From the NCBI GenBank assembly GCA_030653385.1, contig JAURZM010000076.1, positions 1 through 64,000 of the forward strand: 64,000 nt of DNA, given 5' to 3'. A model generated the notes under the pieces. That model was not told the origin of the DNA, did not search any database, and saw only the letters and a program-made list of their open reading frames with translations. The position numbers and the translations under genes are program-made. The DNA comes from Rubrivivax sp. (GTDB lineage: Bacteria > Pseudomonadota > Gammaproteobacteria > Burkholderiales > Burkholderiaceae_C). Positions 26,903 through 34,977 of the stretch are shown here, piece by piece. How positions within the stretch are numbered: the first letter of the stretch is position 1; each line of letters opens with the position of its first letter.

Positions 26903-27781
26903 CTACTGCTTGGCGGCCGTGATGTCCGCCTTGACATCGATGCCGAGCGTGTAGCCGAGCGACACCTGGTGGAAGCGACCGGCGGACCAGTCGTCGTGAA
27001 TGGCGAAGCCGATGTTGTAGGTCTTGCCCGATGCCAGCGTGATGTCGCCGTCAGCGCCGCCCGCAAGCTTGCGCGTGAACATCACCGACCAGTCACCGCC
27101 CTTGTTCTCGCCCTTGGCGTCGACCAGCGCCTTGCCGCCTTCCATGACGCGCCTGTCGGCCACGTGGCCGTCGAACTTGGCCCCCTTGCTGGTCCACTGC
27201 ATCAGGTCGTAGTACTTGCCCGAGGCGAGCGATCCGTCCTTGACGTACTTGGTCTTCTTGTCATCCTTGCTGCCGGGCATGGTGCGCGCATCGGCGTGGC
27301 AGGACTCCCAGCAGCCCGAGAGGTTGGCACCCGGGATCTTGTTGTCCTCGAGCATCACGCCGAACTTGACCTGGGTGGCGGCATCCATCTTCTCCGCGCC
27401 GCCCGGCGGCTGCTTCCAGCTGAAGCGCAGGTACAGGTGGGTGCCGTCGTTGGCCGCCTGCACGTTGACTGGAATCGAGCCCGCTTTGCCCTTGGGCGGC
27501 GAGGGCTCGATCTTCTGGCCACTGGCCATCTTCTTGCCCATGTCGGCGGCTTCCTGGTCATGACAGCTGGCGCAGGTCTCGCCCTTCCTGAGCGCGCGCG
27601 CGCCGCCATGTTCGGAGCCCTTGGTGATCCACTCCAGCGGTGACACGCCAGGGTAGAACACCGTGACCGTGCGCGCGGGCACCTTGCTCCAGTCCGGCGG
27701 CGCGGCCTGCGCCAAAGAACACAAGGCCAGGGCCAGGCCGCCGGCCAGCCCGAGCATGGGTTTGAGCTTTGTCGTCTTCAT
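26903..27781 (-). CDS. Periplasmic haem protein with an ethylbenzene-dehydrogenase-like (EB_dh) domain
   Basis: 292 residues from the ATG at 27781, which overlaps the NirT stop as ATGA. A signal peptide is followed by CASCH (70-74) and later C157-W-E-S-C-H162, a CxxxCH site with an extra residue. The C-terminal half (VNVQAANDGTHLYLRFSW, SVMFTRKLAGGADGDITL, IGFAIHDDWSAGRFHQVSLG) matches the haem-binding EB_dh/DMSO-reductase-gamma-like fold. Probably an electron-transfer partner of NirT. Confidence 0.72.
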   Translation of the reverse strand: MKTTKLKPMLGLAGGLALALCSLAQAAPPDWSKVPARTVTVFYPGVSPLEWITKGSEHGGARALRKGETCASCHDQEAADMGKKMASGQKIEPSPPKGKAGSIPVNVQAANDGTHLYLRFSWKQPPGGAEKMDAATQVKFGVMLEDNKIPGANLSGCWESCHADARTMPGSKDDKKTKYVKDGSLASGKYYDLMQWTSKGAKFDGHVADRRVMEGGKALVDAKGENKGGDWSVMFTRKLAGGADGDITLASGKTYNIGFAIHDDWSAGRFHQVSLGYTLGIDVKADITAAKQ

Positions 27782-28383
27782 TCTTCGTCTTCCTTCATGC
27801 CCTGCGGCTTGTGGTGGGCAATGCCCTTGTGGCACACGATGCATGTTTCGTTGTTCTTCACCGCGAGTTCGTGCGACTTCTTCGCGCGTGGTTTCTGCTT
27901 TTCAGTGTCCATGCTGTCCATCGCGTGGCAGTTGCGGCACTCGAGCGAATCATTGGCCGTCATACGCGCCCACTCGCGCTCGGCCAGCTCCAGCCGCTTG
28001 GCCTCGAACTTCTCGCGCGTGTCGATCGTGCCCATGACCTTGCCGTAGAGCTCGCGCGAAGCCTGGATCTTGCGCACCATCTTCGGGCCCCACTCATGCG
28101 GCACATGGCAATCGGCACACACTGCGCGCACACCGGTGCGGTTCTTGTAGTGGATGGTCTTCGTGTACTCCGCATACACGTTGTCCTTCATCTCGTGGCA
28201 GCCGATGCAGAACTGCTCTTTGTTGGTCGCTTCGACGACGGTGTTGAAACCGCCCCAGAAGACGATGCCAGCGACAAAGCCGACACCGAGCAGCGTCAGC
28301 AACGAGTACTTGACCGACGGCCGTCGCAAGCGGCGCCAGAGTCCTTCGCCGCCAGGAGAGGGGGGAGGGAGAGGAGAGTTCAT
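27778..28383 (-). CDS. nirT: NapC/NirT-family tetrahaem quinol dehydrogenase
   Basis: 201 residues. One N-terminal membrane anchor (about 26-48) and four CxxCH sites at 59-63 (CIGCH), 89-93 (CADCH), 149-153 (CRNCH) and 181-185 (CIVCH). The family oxidises quinol and reduces periplasmic partners. It is 92 bases downstream of nirS, as in nirST arrangements, so it likely feeds electrons toward nitrite reduction. Four c-haems make it a client of the Ccm cluster. Confidence 0.9.
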   Translation of the reverse strand: MNSPLPPPSPGGEGLWRRLRRPSVKYSLLTLLGVGFVAGIVFWGGFNTVVEATNKEQFCIGCHEMKDNVYAEYTKTIHYKNRTGVRAVCADCHVPHEWGPKMVRKIQASRELYGKVMGTIDTREKFEAKRLELAEREWARMTANDSLECRNCHAMDSMDTEKQKPRAKKSHELAVKNNETCIVCHKGIAHHKPQGMKEDEE

Positions 28384-28475
28384 GGGCGGGTGCTCACGTT
28401 GCGCACGGTCCGGGTGTTGCCACCATGGCGCCGCCCCGCGGGCGGCGCATCTTCACGGCCGGTCCGGGCCGCAGC

Positions 28476-30167
28476 TCAGTAGATGTCGTGCTGCGTGTTC
28501 CAGACGTTGAACTTGCCGGTCGGCGTGATCATGTCGGGGCTGGTGATCACCTTCTTCAGCTTCAGTGTCTTGTCGTCGTAGATCACGATCGCCGACTGGT
28601 CGGTCTTGCCACCCCACAGCGAGATCCAGACTTCGTCGCCCTTTTCGTTGTACTCCTGGTGCACGGCGCGGCGCAGCGCCTTAGTCACCGGCAAACCGGA
28701 GTCCTTGGCCACGTCGATTCGCACCGGAGGCTTGGACAGGTCCCGGATGTCGTACACGTAGTTGACCTCGGCGTTTTCGCGCTCGGGGTTCATCGGCATG
28801 TCGGCCCAGAGGTGGTTCGACTTGGGATGGGTCTTGACAAACAGGTTGCCGGCGCCGGGCATCTTCAGCTCTTCGACGACCTTCCAGTTGTACTGCTTGA
28901 ACTTGGCGTGCTCCTTCTTGTCCGAAGGCGTCGAGATCAGCGAGACGACCGCATCACCGAGGTGACCCGTTGCCCAGACCGGCCCGTATTTCGGATGCAA
29001 GAAGTTGGCGCCGCGCCCTGGGTGCGGGATCTTCTTGGTGTCGATCAAGGCGGCCAGCTTGCCCGTCTTGGTGTCGACCGCAGCGATCTTGTGCGAAGCG
29101 TTGGCTGCGACCATGAAGTAGCGCTTGCTGGCATCCCAGCCGCCGTCGTGCAGGAACTTGGCCGACTCGATGGTGGTGGTCCTCAGGTTCTTGATGTCGC
29201 TGTAGTCCACCAGCAGGATCTGGCCGGTCTCCTTGACGTTGACGACCCACTCGGGCTTGATGTGCGAGGCCACGATCGAGGCCACGCGCGGCTCGGGGTG
29301 GTACTCGCCGTCCACCGTCATGCCGCGGGTCGAGATGACCTTCAGGGGCTTGAGCGTGTCGCCTTCCATGATCGAGTACTGCGGCGGCCAGTAGCCACCG
29401 CCGATCAGGTACTTGTCCTCGAAGCCCTTGAACTTGGAGGTGTCGACCGAACGGGCGTCGGAGCCCATGCGGATCGACGCCACCGTCGTCGGCTTTTCGA
29501 ACCAGAGGTCGATCAGTGTCACCAAGCCGTCGCGGCCCACCGTATAGACATAGCGGCCCGACAGCGACATGCGCGAGATGTGCACCGCGTAGCCGGTGTT
29601 CAGGATCTGCCAGATCTCCTTGGTGTCGCCATCGATCAGCGCCAGCTTGCCGGTGTCGCGCAAGGTCACCGCGAAGACGTTCTTCAGGTTGACCTTGTTC
29701 ATCTGCTTTTTCGGCCGCTCGGCGACCGGCACGATCAACTTCCAGCTCGCCTGCATGTCAGCCAGGCTGAACTCGGGCGGCACCGGTGGCGTCTGCTGGA
29801 TGTAGCGCGCCATGATGTCGATTTCCTGCTTGGTCAGGATGTCGTCGTAGTTGACCATCCCGCCCTCGGTACCGAGGGCGATGATCTTGTCCAGACGGGC
29901 CGTGCCGAGTTTGAGCATGCCGCCTTCCTGGACGCTGCCGTCGGCGGCCTTCTTGCTCCAGTGCGGCTCGAGGTTCTTGCCCGTCGCACCCTTGCGCAGC
30001 ACGCCGTGGCATCCGGCACAGCGTTCGAAGTAGATCTTCTTGCCGATCTCGAACTCTTCCGGCGTCATTGCCGGTGCAGCCGCAGGCGCTGCGGTCTGCG
30101 CAGCGGCCCCGACTACCAGCCCCGACAACAGCAACGCTGCCAGGTGGGACCATCGTGGTGTTCTCAT
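28476..30167 (-). CDS. nirS: Cytochrome cd1 nitrite reductase
   Basis: 563 residues from the ATG at 30167 (GGAG about ten bases upstream). A signal peptide ends near residue 23. The c-haem site CAGCH is at 50-54, then a d1-haem propeller from about residue 150 to the end FNVWNTQHDIY. It reduces nitrite to NO in the periplasm. A TTGA-N6-TCAA box lies 126 bases upstream. The deleted copy at 45995-47316 shares long blocks, including GGWDASKRYFMVAAN. Confidence 0.96.
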   Translation of the reverse strand: MRTPRWSHLAALLLSGLVVGAAAQTAAPAAAPAMTPEEFEIGKKIYFERCAGCHGVLRKGATGKNLEPHWSKKAADGSVQEGGMLKLGTARLDKIIALGTEGGMVNYDDILTKQEIDIMARYIQQTPPVPPEFSLADMQASWKLIVPVAERPKKQMNKVNLKNVFAVTLRDTGKLALIDGDTKEIWQILNTGYAVHISRMSLSGRYVYTVGRDGLVTLIDLWFEKPTTVASIRMGSDARSVDTSKFKGFEDKYLIGGGYWPPQYSIMEGDTLKPLKVISTRGMTVDGEYHPEPRVASIVASHIKPEWVVNVKETGQILLVDYSDIKNLRTTTIESAKFLHDGGWDASKRYFMVAANASHKIAAVDTKTGKLAALIDTKKIPHPGRGANFLHPKYGPVWATGHLGDAVVSLISTPSDKKEHAKFKQYNWKVVEELKMPGAGNLFVKTHPKSNHLWADMPMNPERENAEVNYVYDIRDLSKPPVRIDVAKDSGLPVTKALRRAVHQEYNEKGDEVWISLWGGKTDQSAIVIYDDKTLKLKKVITSPDMITPTGKFNVWNTQHDIY

Positions 30168-30292
30168 GTCCTGCACTCCATCGTTATTCGCACCGCGGAT
30201 TCGCGACCTGGGCTGCCAAGCGGGCTCGCGCGATCGCGGATGGGGTTCGGCTGCGAGCATCGCCATGTTCGGCTGGCACTGCGGCGGCGTCC

Positions 30293-30306
30293 TTGAAGCA
30301 GTTCAA
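30293..30306. promoter_or_regulatory. Dnr/Fnr-type box upstream of nirS
   Basis: TTGAAGCAGTTCAA, a perfect TTGA-N6-TCAA palindrome 126 bases before the nirS start. Consistent with binding by the Crp/Fnr-family protein encoded at 48448-49140. Confidence 0.75.
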
Positions 30307-30409
30307 GAACGGTGCGAATCCGGGGCAGGAACGGGCGCTACCCAGCGGCACTCGGTCTTCGCACGTTTCGCTTCGAAGCGCGATCACCCGCACTGCGGCT
30401 GTCATGCGC

Positions 30410-32428
30410 TCACCAGCGCCCGCGCAATGTCAGCCGCCAGCTGCGCGGCGGCTCGACGTGGGTGAACAGCGGTGAAACCTCGGCCAGTTGCACCTGGTTC
30501 AGGTTGTGCACGCCGAGCGACAGTTCCAGGCCCTCGGTCAGCTTGCGCGCGACGTGAGCCCCGATCAATGTGACGGCACCGACGGTCTGCGACGGCGCGC
30601 CGGTGGTCAACGCAGGCAGCCGCTGGTCGGTGCCGGTTTCGACGTGGCCGCCCGCACGCCACGGTCCGCCTTGCCAGTCCAGACGCGCCGTGGCGCTGTG
30701 GCGCGGCCGTTTGTCCAGGCGCAGACCGGCCGCCGTGCGCGCGTCCAGGTAGGCATAACTGAGCTGCAGCGCGAAGCCGCTGCCCAGGGCCTGCGCCACA
30801 GAGACCTCGGTGCCGCGCAGGCGCGCCTGCGCCAGGTTGATGTAGGTGTAGGTGCCGACGCCAGGCACGGCACCGGCAGCCACCAGCTGCACCTCGATCA
30901 GGTCGTCGACACGCTGCTCGAACAGCATCAACTGCGCCTGCGTCGGCCCAGCGGCATAGCCCAAACCCAGCTCCATGCCGCGGCTGCGCTCGGGTTGCAG
31001 CGCCGGGTTGCCGAGGAAGGTGTTGGGGCCTTCGGCGCGGCCACCGGGCACGATCTGCTTCAGGTTCGGCGCCTTGAAACCGTGGCTGTAGCCGCCCTTG
31101 AAGGTCCACGCCGCGTCGGCCTGCCAGACGCCGTACAGGCGCGGACTCCACTCGTGGCCGAACAAGCGATAGCGGTCGTGGCGCAGCCCCAGCGTCAGGC
31201 CGAAGCGGGGCGTCAGTTGCAGCTCGTCCTGCAGGAACAGCGCACGGCTGCGCGACACCGACTCGCCCCCGGGAAGGCCTGGGTCGGCAAAGGACTCGTC
31301 ACGCGCCTCGAAGCCCGCGGTCAAGGCATGGGCGCCGAGTTGCAGGCGCGTCTGACCCTCCAGCACGCGGTCATCGATCTGCTGCGGCGGGTTGATCGCC
31401 ACGCCTGCACTGCGCTGGTTTTCGACCTCGATTCGCGAGCGGTAGGCTCGCAGCTGGCCGCTGCCTGACGGCAGCCCGCCCGCGCCGGCCCACTGGGTTT
31501 CCCAGCCCAGCGAACTCAGCGATCGCTCGATGAGGTTGATGGTGTCGTGGTAGCGCCGCCGGCTGCTGCGCTCGCGCGCACCCGCGTCGCGCTGCTCTTG
31601 GCCGGCGCGGTGCTCGAAGTCCACGCGCTGGCCATCGCCGCGCCAGACCAGACCCAGCCAGGCGTCGTCCTTGTCGCGTCCTTCCAGTTCGGAGATCCGC
31701 GGGTCGACCGGCGAAGCCAGTGCGTTCAGCCGCGTGGCCGCTGCGCCCGCGCGCAGGAAGAGGCCACTGCCCAGCGCCAGCGGGCCGTCCACGCGCAGCG
31801 CCAGCCGTTGGCCAGCGCCACCGCGCCCGCCCTCGGCCTGACTGCCTTCGGCACTGGCGCTGCCGCGCCAGGCGTCGCCCGGCTCACGGGTGATGACGTT
31901 GACGACGCCGCCCATTGCCTCGGACCCGTACAGCACCGACATCGGACCGCGCACGACCTCGACGCGCTCGATGTCCTCGACCGCGATCCAGTCGTACTGG
32001 AAGTCCGAATGGCCGATGACGCCGTCGCTGGCGCCCACACGCCGGCCATCGACGAGGAACAGGGTGTGTTTGCTGTCCATGCCGCGCAGGCTCAGCACCT
32101 TGCGCCCGCCGATGGCCCTGCTCTGCAGGCTGACGCCGGTTTCGCCGCGCAGCGCGTCGAGCAGGTTGTCGGCGCCGCGGGCCTCGATCTGTCGCCGCGT
32201 GACCACGGTCAGCGCGGCCGGCGCAGCGGTTTCTAGCATGGCGTGGCGCGTGGCGGTGATGACCACCGTCTGCAGCCCCGGCGCCGCAGCGGTGCCTTGT
32301 GCCGACGCAGGGGCAGCGAAAGCCAGGCTTGCCAGGACCAAATTCAACACCAGCGGCGGGCCACGACGCCGCAGCAGCGAGCGGCCGCACCAGACCTGCG
32401 ACTGATCGGGGGTGAGGGTTTCCATCAT
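30410..32428 (-). CDS. TonB-dependent outer-membrane receptor
   Basis: 672 residues from the ATG at 32428, where GGATGG precedes; a TonB-box-like VVITATR follows the signal peptide. The plug domain has RGADNLLDALRGETGVSL, LSLRGMDSKHTLFLVDGRRV and VEVVRGPMSVLYGSEAMGGV. The barrel ends in RSWRLTLRGRW, with a terminal aromatic. It would import a metal chelate, haem or similar; substrate is not deducible. Proximity to nirS suggests iron, copper or haem supply under anoxia. A second, shredded copy of the plug is at 45553-45692. Confidence 0.88.
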   Translation of the reverse strand: MMETLTPDQSQVWCGRSLLRRRGPPLVLNLVLASLAFAAPASAQGTAAAPGLQTVVITATRHAMLETAAPAALTVVTRRQIEARGADNLLDALRGETGVSLQSRAIGGRKVLSLRGMDSKHTLFLVDGRRVGASDGVIGHSDFQYDWIAVEDIERVEVVRGPMSVLYGSEAMGGVVNVITREPGDAWRGSASAEGSQAEGGRGGAGQRLALRVDGPLALGSGLFLRAGAAATRLNALASPVDPRISELEGRDKDDAWLGLVWRGDGQRVDFEHRAGQEQRDAGARERSSRRRYHDTINLIERSLSSLGWETQWAGAGGLPSGSGQLRAYRSRIEVENQRSAGVAINPPQQIDDRVLEGQTRLQLGAHALTAGFEARDESFADPGLPGGESVSRSRALFLQDELQLTPRFGLTLGLRHDRYRLFGHEWSPRLYGVWQADAAWTFKGGYSHGFKAPNLKQIVPGGRAEGPNTFLGNPALQPERSRGMELGLGYAAGPTQAQLMLFEQRVDDLIEVQLVAAGAVPGVGTYTYINLAQARLRGTEVSVAQALGSGFALQLSYAYLDARTAAGLRLDKRPRHSATARLDWQGGPWRAGGHVETGTDQRLPALTTGAPSQTVGAVTLIGAHVARKLTEGLELSLGVHNLNQVQLAEVSPLFTHVEPPRSWRLTLRGRW

Positions 32429-32489
32429 CGGGCACCATCCAAGGAGTCTTCCAAGCTGTGCAGCATCGCCCAGCTGGCGTCGCGCGTCC

Positions 32490-32503
32490 TTGAACTGCTT
32501 CAG
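32490..32503. promoter_or_regulatory. Imperfect Dnr/Fnr-type box
   Basis: TTGAACTGCTTCAG fits TTGA-N6-TCAA with one mismatch and lies 61 bases upstream of the TonB receptor start. Confidence 0.45.
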
Positions 32504-32543
32504 TTTTGACGGCACCTCTCAAGCCCAGGAACTCCACGTCCAC

Positions 32544-32557
32544 TTGAACCAGTTCAA
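32544..32557. promoter_or_regulatory. Dnr/Fnr-type box
   Basis: TTGAACCAGTTCAA, a perfect TTGA-N6-TCAA palindrome 115 bases upstream of the TonB receptor. Two boxes 54 bases apart centre-to-centre suggest cooperative or nested promoters. Confidence 0.65.
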
Positions 32558-32613
32558 GGAAAGACGAGAGCCTCCGGGGTCACAACCTCGGGAGCCTCGC
32601 GTGCAAGCCATCG

Positions 32614-32751
32614 GCCGGCAGCCTCGGGCTGCACAAGATGGGCTACCTGGTCGATGAGTCCGGGCCGGGCGCGGTGGACATGATGCGCAGCATCAAGCGC
32701 ACGCTCGACCCGAAAAACATCATGAACCCGGGCAAGGTGTTCACGGCCTGA
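32614..32751 (+). pseudogene. C-terminal tail of an FAD-linked oxidase (GlcD/D-lactate dehydrogenase type)
   Basis: The last 42 codons read GLHKMGYLVDESGPGAV, DMMRSIKRTLDPKN, IMNPGKVFTA and end in a stop. This is the conserved C-terminus of glycolate oxidase GlcD-type FAD enzymes. Nothing of the FAD domain is present upstream; the frame is preceded by unrelated sequence and a Dnr-type box. A leftover of a gene removed by rearrangement. Confidence 0.75.
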
Positions 32752-32787
32752 GCAGGCCAGGGCACAACGCGAACAGCCAGCGGCCGA

Positions 32788-33942
32788 TCAAGGCAGCTGG
32801 GCCGAGATCTCCAGCACCAGGCCCGTGGTGCCCACTTTCACGGGCTCGGAAAGGCTTTGAAGGTCACCGGGCTGCGGCATGGCCTGGCCCGACTTGCTGA
32901 TGCGGGCGCCGACGATCACGTGTTGGGCGCCGGACAGGCGCGCAGCGGGCGACATCGACGTGCTGTCGTCCAACGTGAACGCCACCGGCAGGTCCTTGAC
33001 CTGCTTGCGCACGATGGCCAGTGGCATGCGCGAGCCTTCGGCCGGGCGGGCGAAGATGAACACCATGTCCTCGGGCGCGGCCAAAGCCTGCAGCTTGGGG
33101 CTCAGCCGGACAGTGCCGGAAACGGCTGACGCGGCCAAGGCGGCGGCCACTGGGGCGCCTGGGGCTGCAACCTGGGCAACAGGCGCAACCGGTACAACTG
33201 GCGCAGTGGCTGCAGCAGGTGGCAACTTGCCGCGCTCGCGCGCCGCGTTTGCGCCGTCGCGCGCCATCTGAACGAACTCCTGATCTGCCGGGCCGATGCT
33301 CACCACGCGGTCCCAATAACGCACCGCCACGGCGTGATCTTCGCGGTCGAAGGCCGCCGTACCCGCCAGCATCAGCGCCTTCAGGTTGTCTGGCTCCAGC
33401 TTCAAGGCGCGCTCGATCAAGCGCAACGGCTCGCCTTCCAGCGTGCGGCCGTTATTGACCGCCAGTGCGTCGGCGTAGTCGACCAGCGTGTTGGCGTCGT
33501 CGGGCCGCAACTTGACCAGCCGTTCGTAGGCCAGCAGCGCTTCGGGCATGCGGCCCAGCATCATCTGCGCACGGCCCAGCATCAGCCAGCCTTCGGCGTC
33601 GTCGGGGCGGCCTTGCATGCGCTCGGCCAGCTGGACGACCATGGCCTCGACCTGTTCACGGGTGTGGGCCTGGCCCGTTTCTGCTGACGCACCCGGGGCT
33701 GAGGCTCTCAGCTCGGCCACGACCTGATCCGAGGTCTTGCCTACCACCTGTGGAGCACCTGTGTAAAGGTAACCCGCGCCGGCCAGGCCCACCACCAGGA
33801 CGCCCAAGCACAGGTACAGCACCCGGCTTGGGCGAGCGGTGGAGGTGGCTTGTTGCAGCACTTGCGGTGGCAGCAGTGGCGGTGATTGCGATGGCGGCGA
33901 CGGCGGCGTCTGCTCAGGCGGCGGGTTCACGGAGTCGCTCAT
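32788..33942 (-). CDS. ccmI: Cytochrome c maturation protein CcmI (TPR)
   Basis: 384 residues. A proline-rich cytoplasmic start, one membrane helix (about 41-62), then TPR repeats (AEGWLMLGRAQMMLGRMPEALLAYERLV, DNLKALMLAGTAAFDRED) and a C-terminal beta domain (VFIFARPAEGSRMPLAIVRK). It chaperones apocytochrome c to the CcmF-CcmH ligation complex. It lacks the first of the two membrane helices usual in gammaproteobacterial CcmI. ATGA overlap with ccmH. Confidence 0.85.
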   Translation of the reverse strand: MSDSVNPPPEQTPPSPPSQSPPLLPPQVLQQATSTARPSRVLYLCLGVLVVGLAGAGYLYTGAPQVVGKTSDQVVAELRASAPGASAETGQAHTREQVEAMVVQLAERMQGRPDDAEGWLMLGRAQMMLGRMPEALLAYERLVKLRPDDANTLVDYADALAVNNGRTLEGEPLRLIERALKLEPDNLKALMLAGTAAFDREDHAVAVRYWDRVVSIGPADQEFVQMARDGANAARERGKLPPAAATAPVVPVAPVAQVAAPGAPVAAALAASAVSGTVRLSPKLQALAAPEDMVFIFARPAEGSRMPLAIVRKQVKDLPVAFTLDDSTSMSPAARLSGAQHVIVGARISKSGQAMPQPGDLQSLSEPVKVGTTGLVLEISAQLP

Positions 33943-34454
33943 TTTTCTCCAGGCGCTTCTTCTGGCTCAAACCGGTCATCGCCCAGGCGGCTGCGGCGGC
34001 GCAGCAGCAGCCACAAGGCCAGCAGCCCGGCGCCCAGCATCAACGGCGGGCCGTACCACAGTAGCAGCGTGGTGCTCTTGACCGGCGGGCGGTACAGCAC
34101 GAAGTCGCCATAGCGCGCCGTCATGTAGTCGAACACCTGCTGCTCGGTCTGGCCTTGGCGCAACATCTCGCGCACCTGGTTGCGCAGGTCGACCGCCAGC
34201 TCGGCGTTCGACCCGGCGATGGTTTCGTTCTGGCACACCAGACAACGCAGTTCGCTGGACACCCGCATCACGCGGGCTTCCAGCGCCGGGTCGGCCGAAG
34301 CCGGTGCGGCTTCGCGCGCGGCAGCAGGCACGGGCAGCGCCAGCCCCATCACGAAGCCCATGCACAGCGCTGCGAATGCGTTGCGGGCCGATCGCGAACC
34401 CACCCCTTGGACAAGTCCTGCGCCCATGCGCAGCAGGGTGTCAGGCGCCTGCAT
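33939..34454 (-). CDS. ccmH: Cytochrome c maturation thiol reductant CcmH
   Basis: 171 residues. A signal segment, then the signature LRCLVCQNETIAGSNAELA with the CxxC that reduces apocytochrome cysteines, and a membrane helix (about 130-150) with a basic tail. It acts in the periplasm with CcmF. The start overlaps the ccmG end by 14 bases; a later ATG at 34427 is possible. Confidence 0.9.
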   Translation of the reverse strand: MQAPDTLLRMGAGLVQGVGSRSARNAFAALCMGFVMGLALPVPAAAREAAPASADPALEARVMRVSSELRCLVCQNETIAGSNAELAVDLRNQVREMLRQGQTEQQVFDYMTARYGDFVLYRPPVKSTTLLLWYGPPLMLGAGLLALWLLLRRRSRLGDDRFEPEEAPGEK

Positions 34455-34977
34455 TCAGCTCTTTCAGCAAGGGTTCGATGCGCTTGCGCACCACATCCGG
34501 TGTCAGCGCGCCCACGTGTTTGAGGCGGATGACACCTTGGCGGTCGATGATGAAGGTCTCGGGTACGCCATAAACGCCAAAGTCGATGCCCACGCGCCCA
34601 TCGGCGTCCACCAAATTGGCTCGGTAGGGGTTGCCCAGGCTGGCCAACCAGCTGCGGGCTGCCGGGCCGGCGTCTTTGTAGTTCAGCCCGTAGACCGGCA
34701 CCAACTGGCGCCGCGCGATGTCGATCACCAGCGGGTGCTCTTCACGGCAAGGCGCGCACCAGGAGGCCCAGACGTTGAGCATCCAGACCTGACCCAGCAG
34801 GTCTTCGCGGCTGACCTTCTGGTTGGGGTCGTCCAGGCGTGGCAGCGCAAAGGCGGGCGCCGGTTTGCCGATCAGCGGCGACGGCACCTCGCGCGGGTTC
34901 AGGCCCAAGCCCACCGCCAGGAAGGCCACGATGGCCGCAAACAGGGCCAGCGGCAGCAGGAACTTCAGCATCTTCAT
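34441..34977 (-). CDS. ccmG: Thioredoxin-like CcmG/DsbE
   Basis: 178 residues. Membrane anchor (6-25), GKPAPAFALPRLDD, then WASWCAPCREEHP with the redox CxxC, and GVPETFIIDRQG carrying the cis-Pro loop. It keeps the apocytochrome or CcmH thiols reduced. The start overlaps the ccmF stop as ATGA. Confidence 0.93.
   Translation of the reverse strand: MKMLKFLLPLALFAAIVAFLAVGLGLNPREVPSPLIGKPAPAFALPRLDDPNQKVSREDLLGQVWMLNVWASWCAPCREEHPLVIDIARRQLVPVYGLNYKDAGPAARSWLASLGNPYRANLVDADGRVGIDFGVYGVPETFIIDRQGVIRLKHVGALTPDVVRKRIEPLLKELNAGA

Noticed and set aside
28425..30296. Long forward frame opposite nirS
   Set aside because: Antisense of a confirmed cytochrome cd1 gene; composition unlike a protein.
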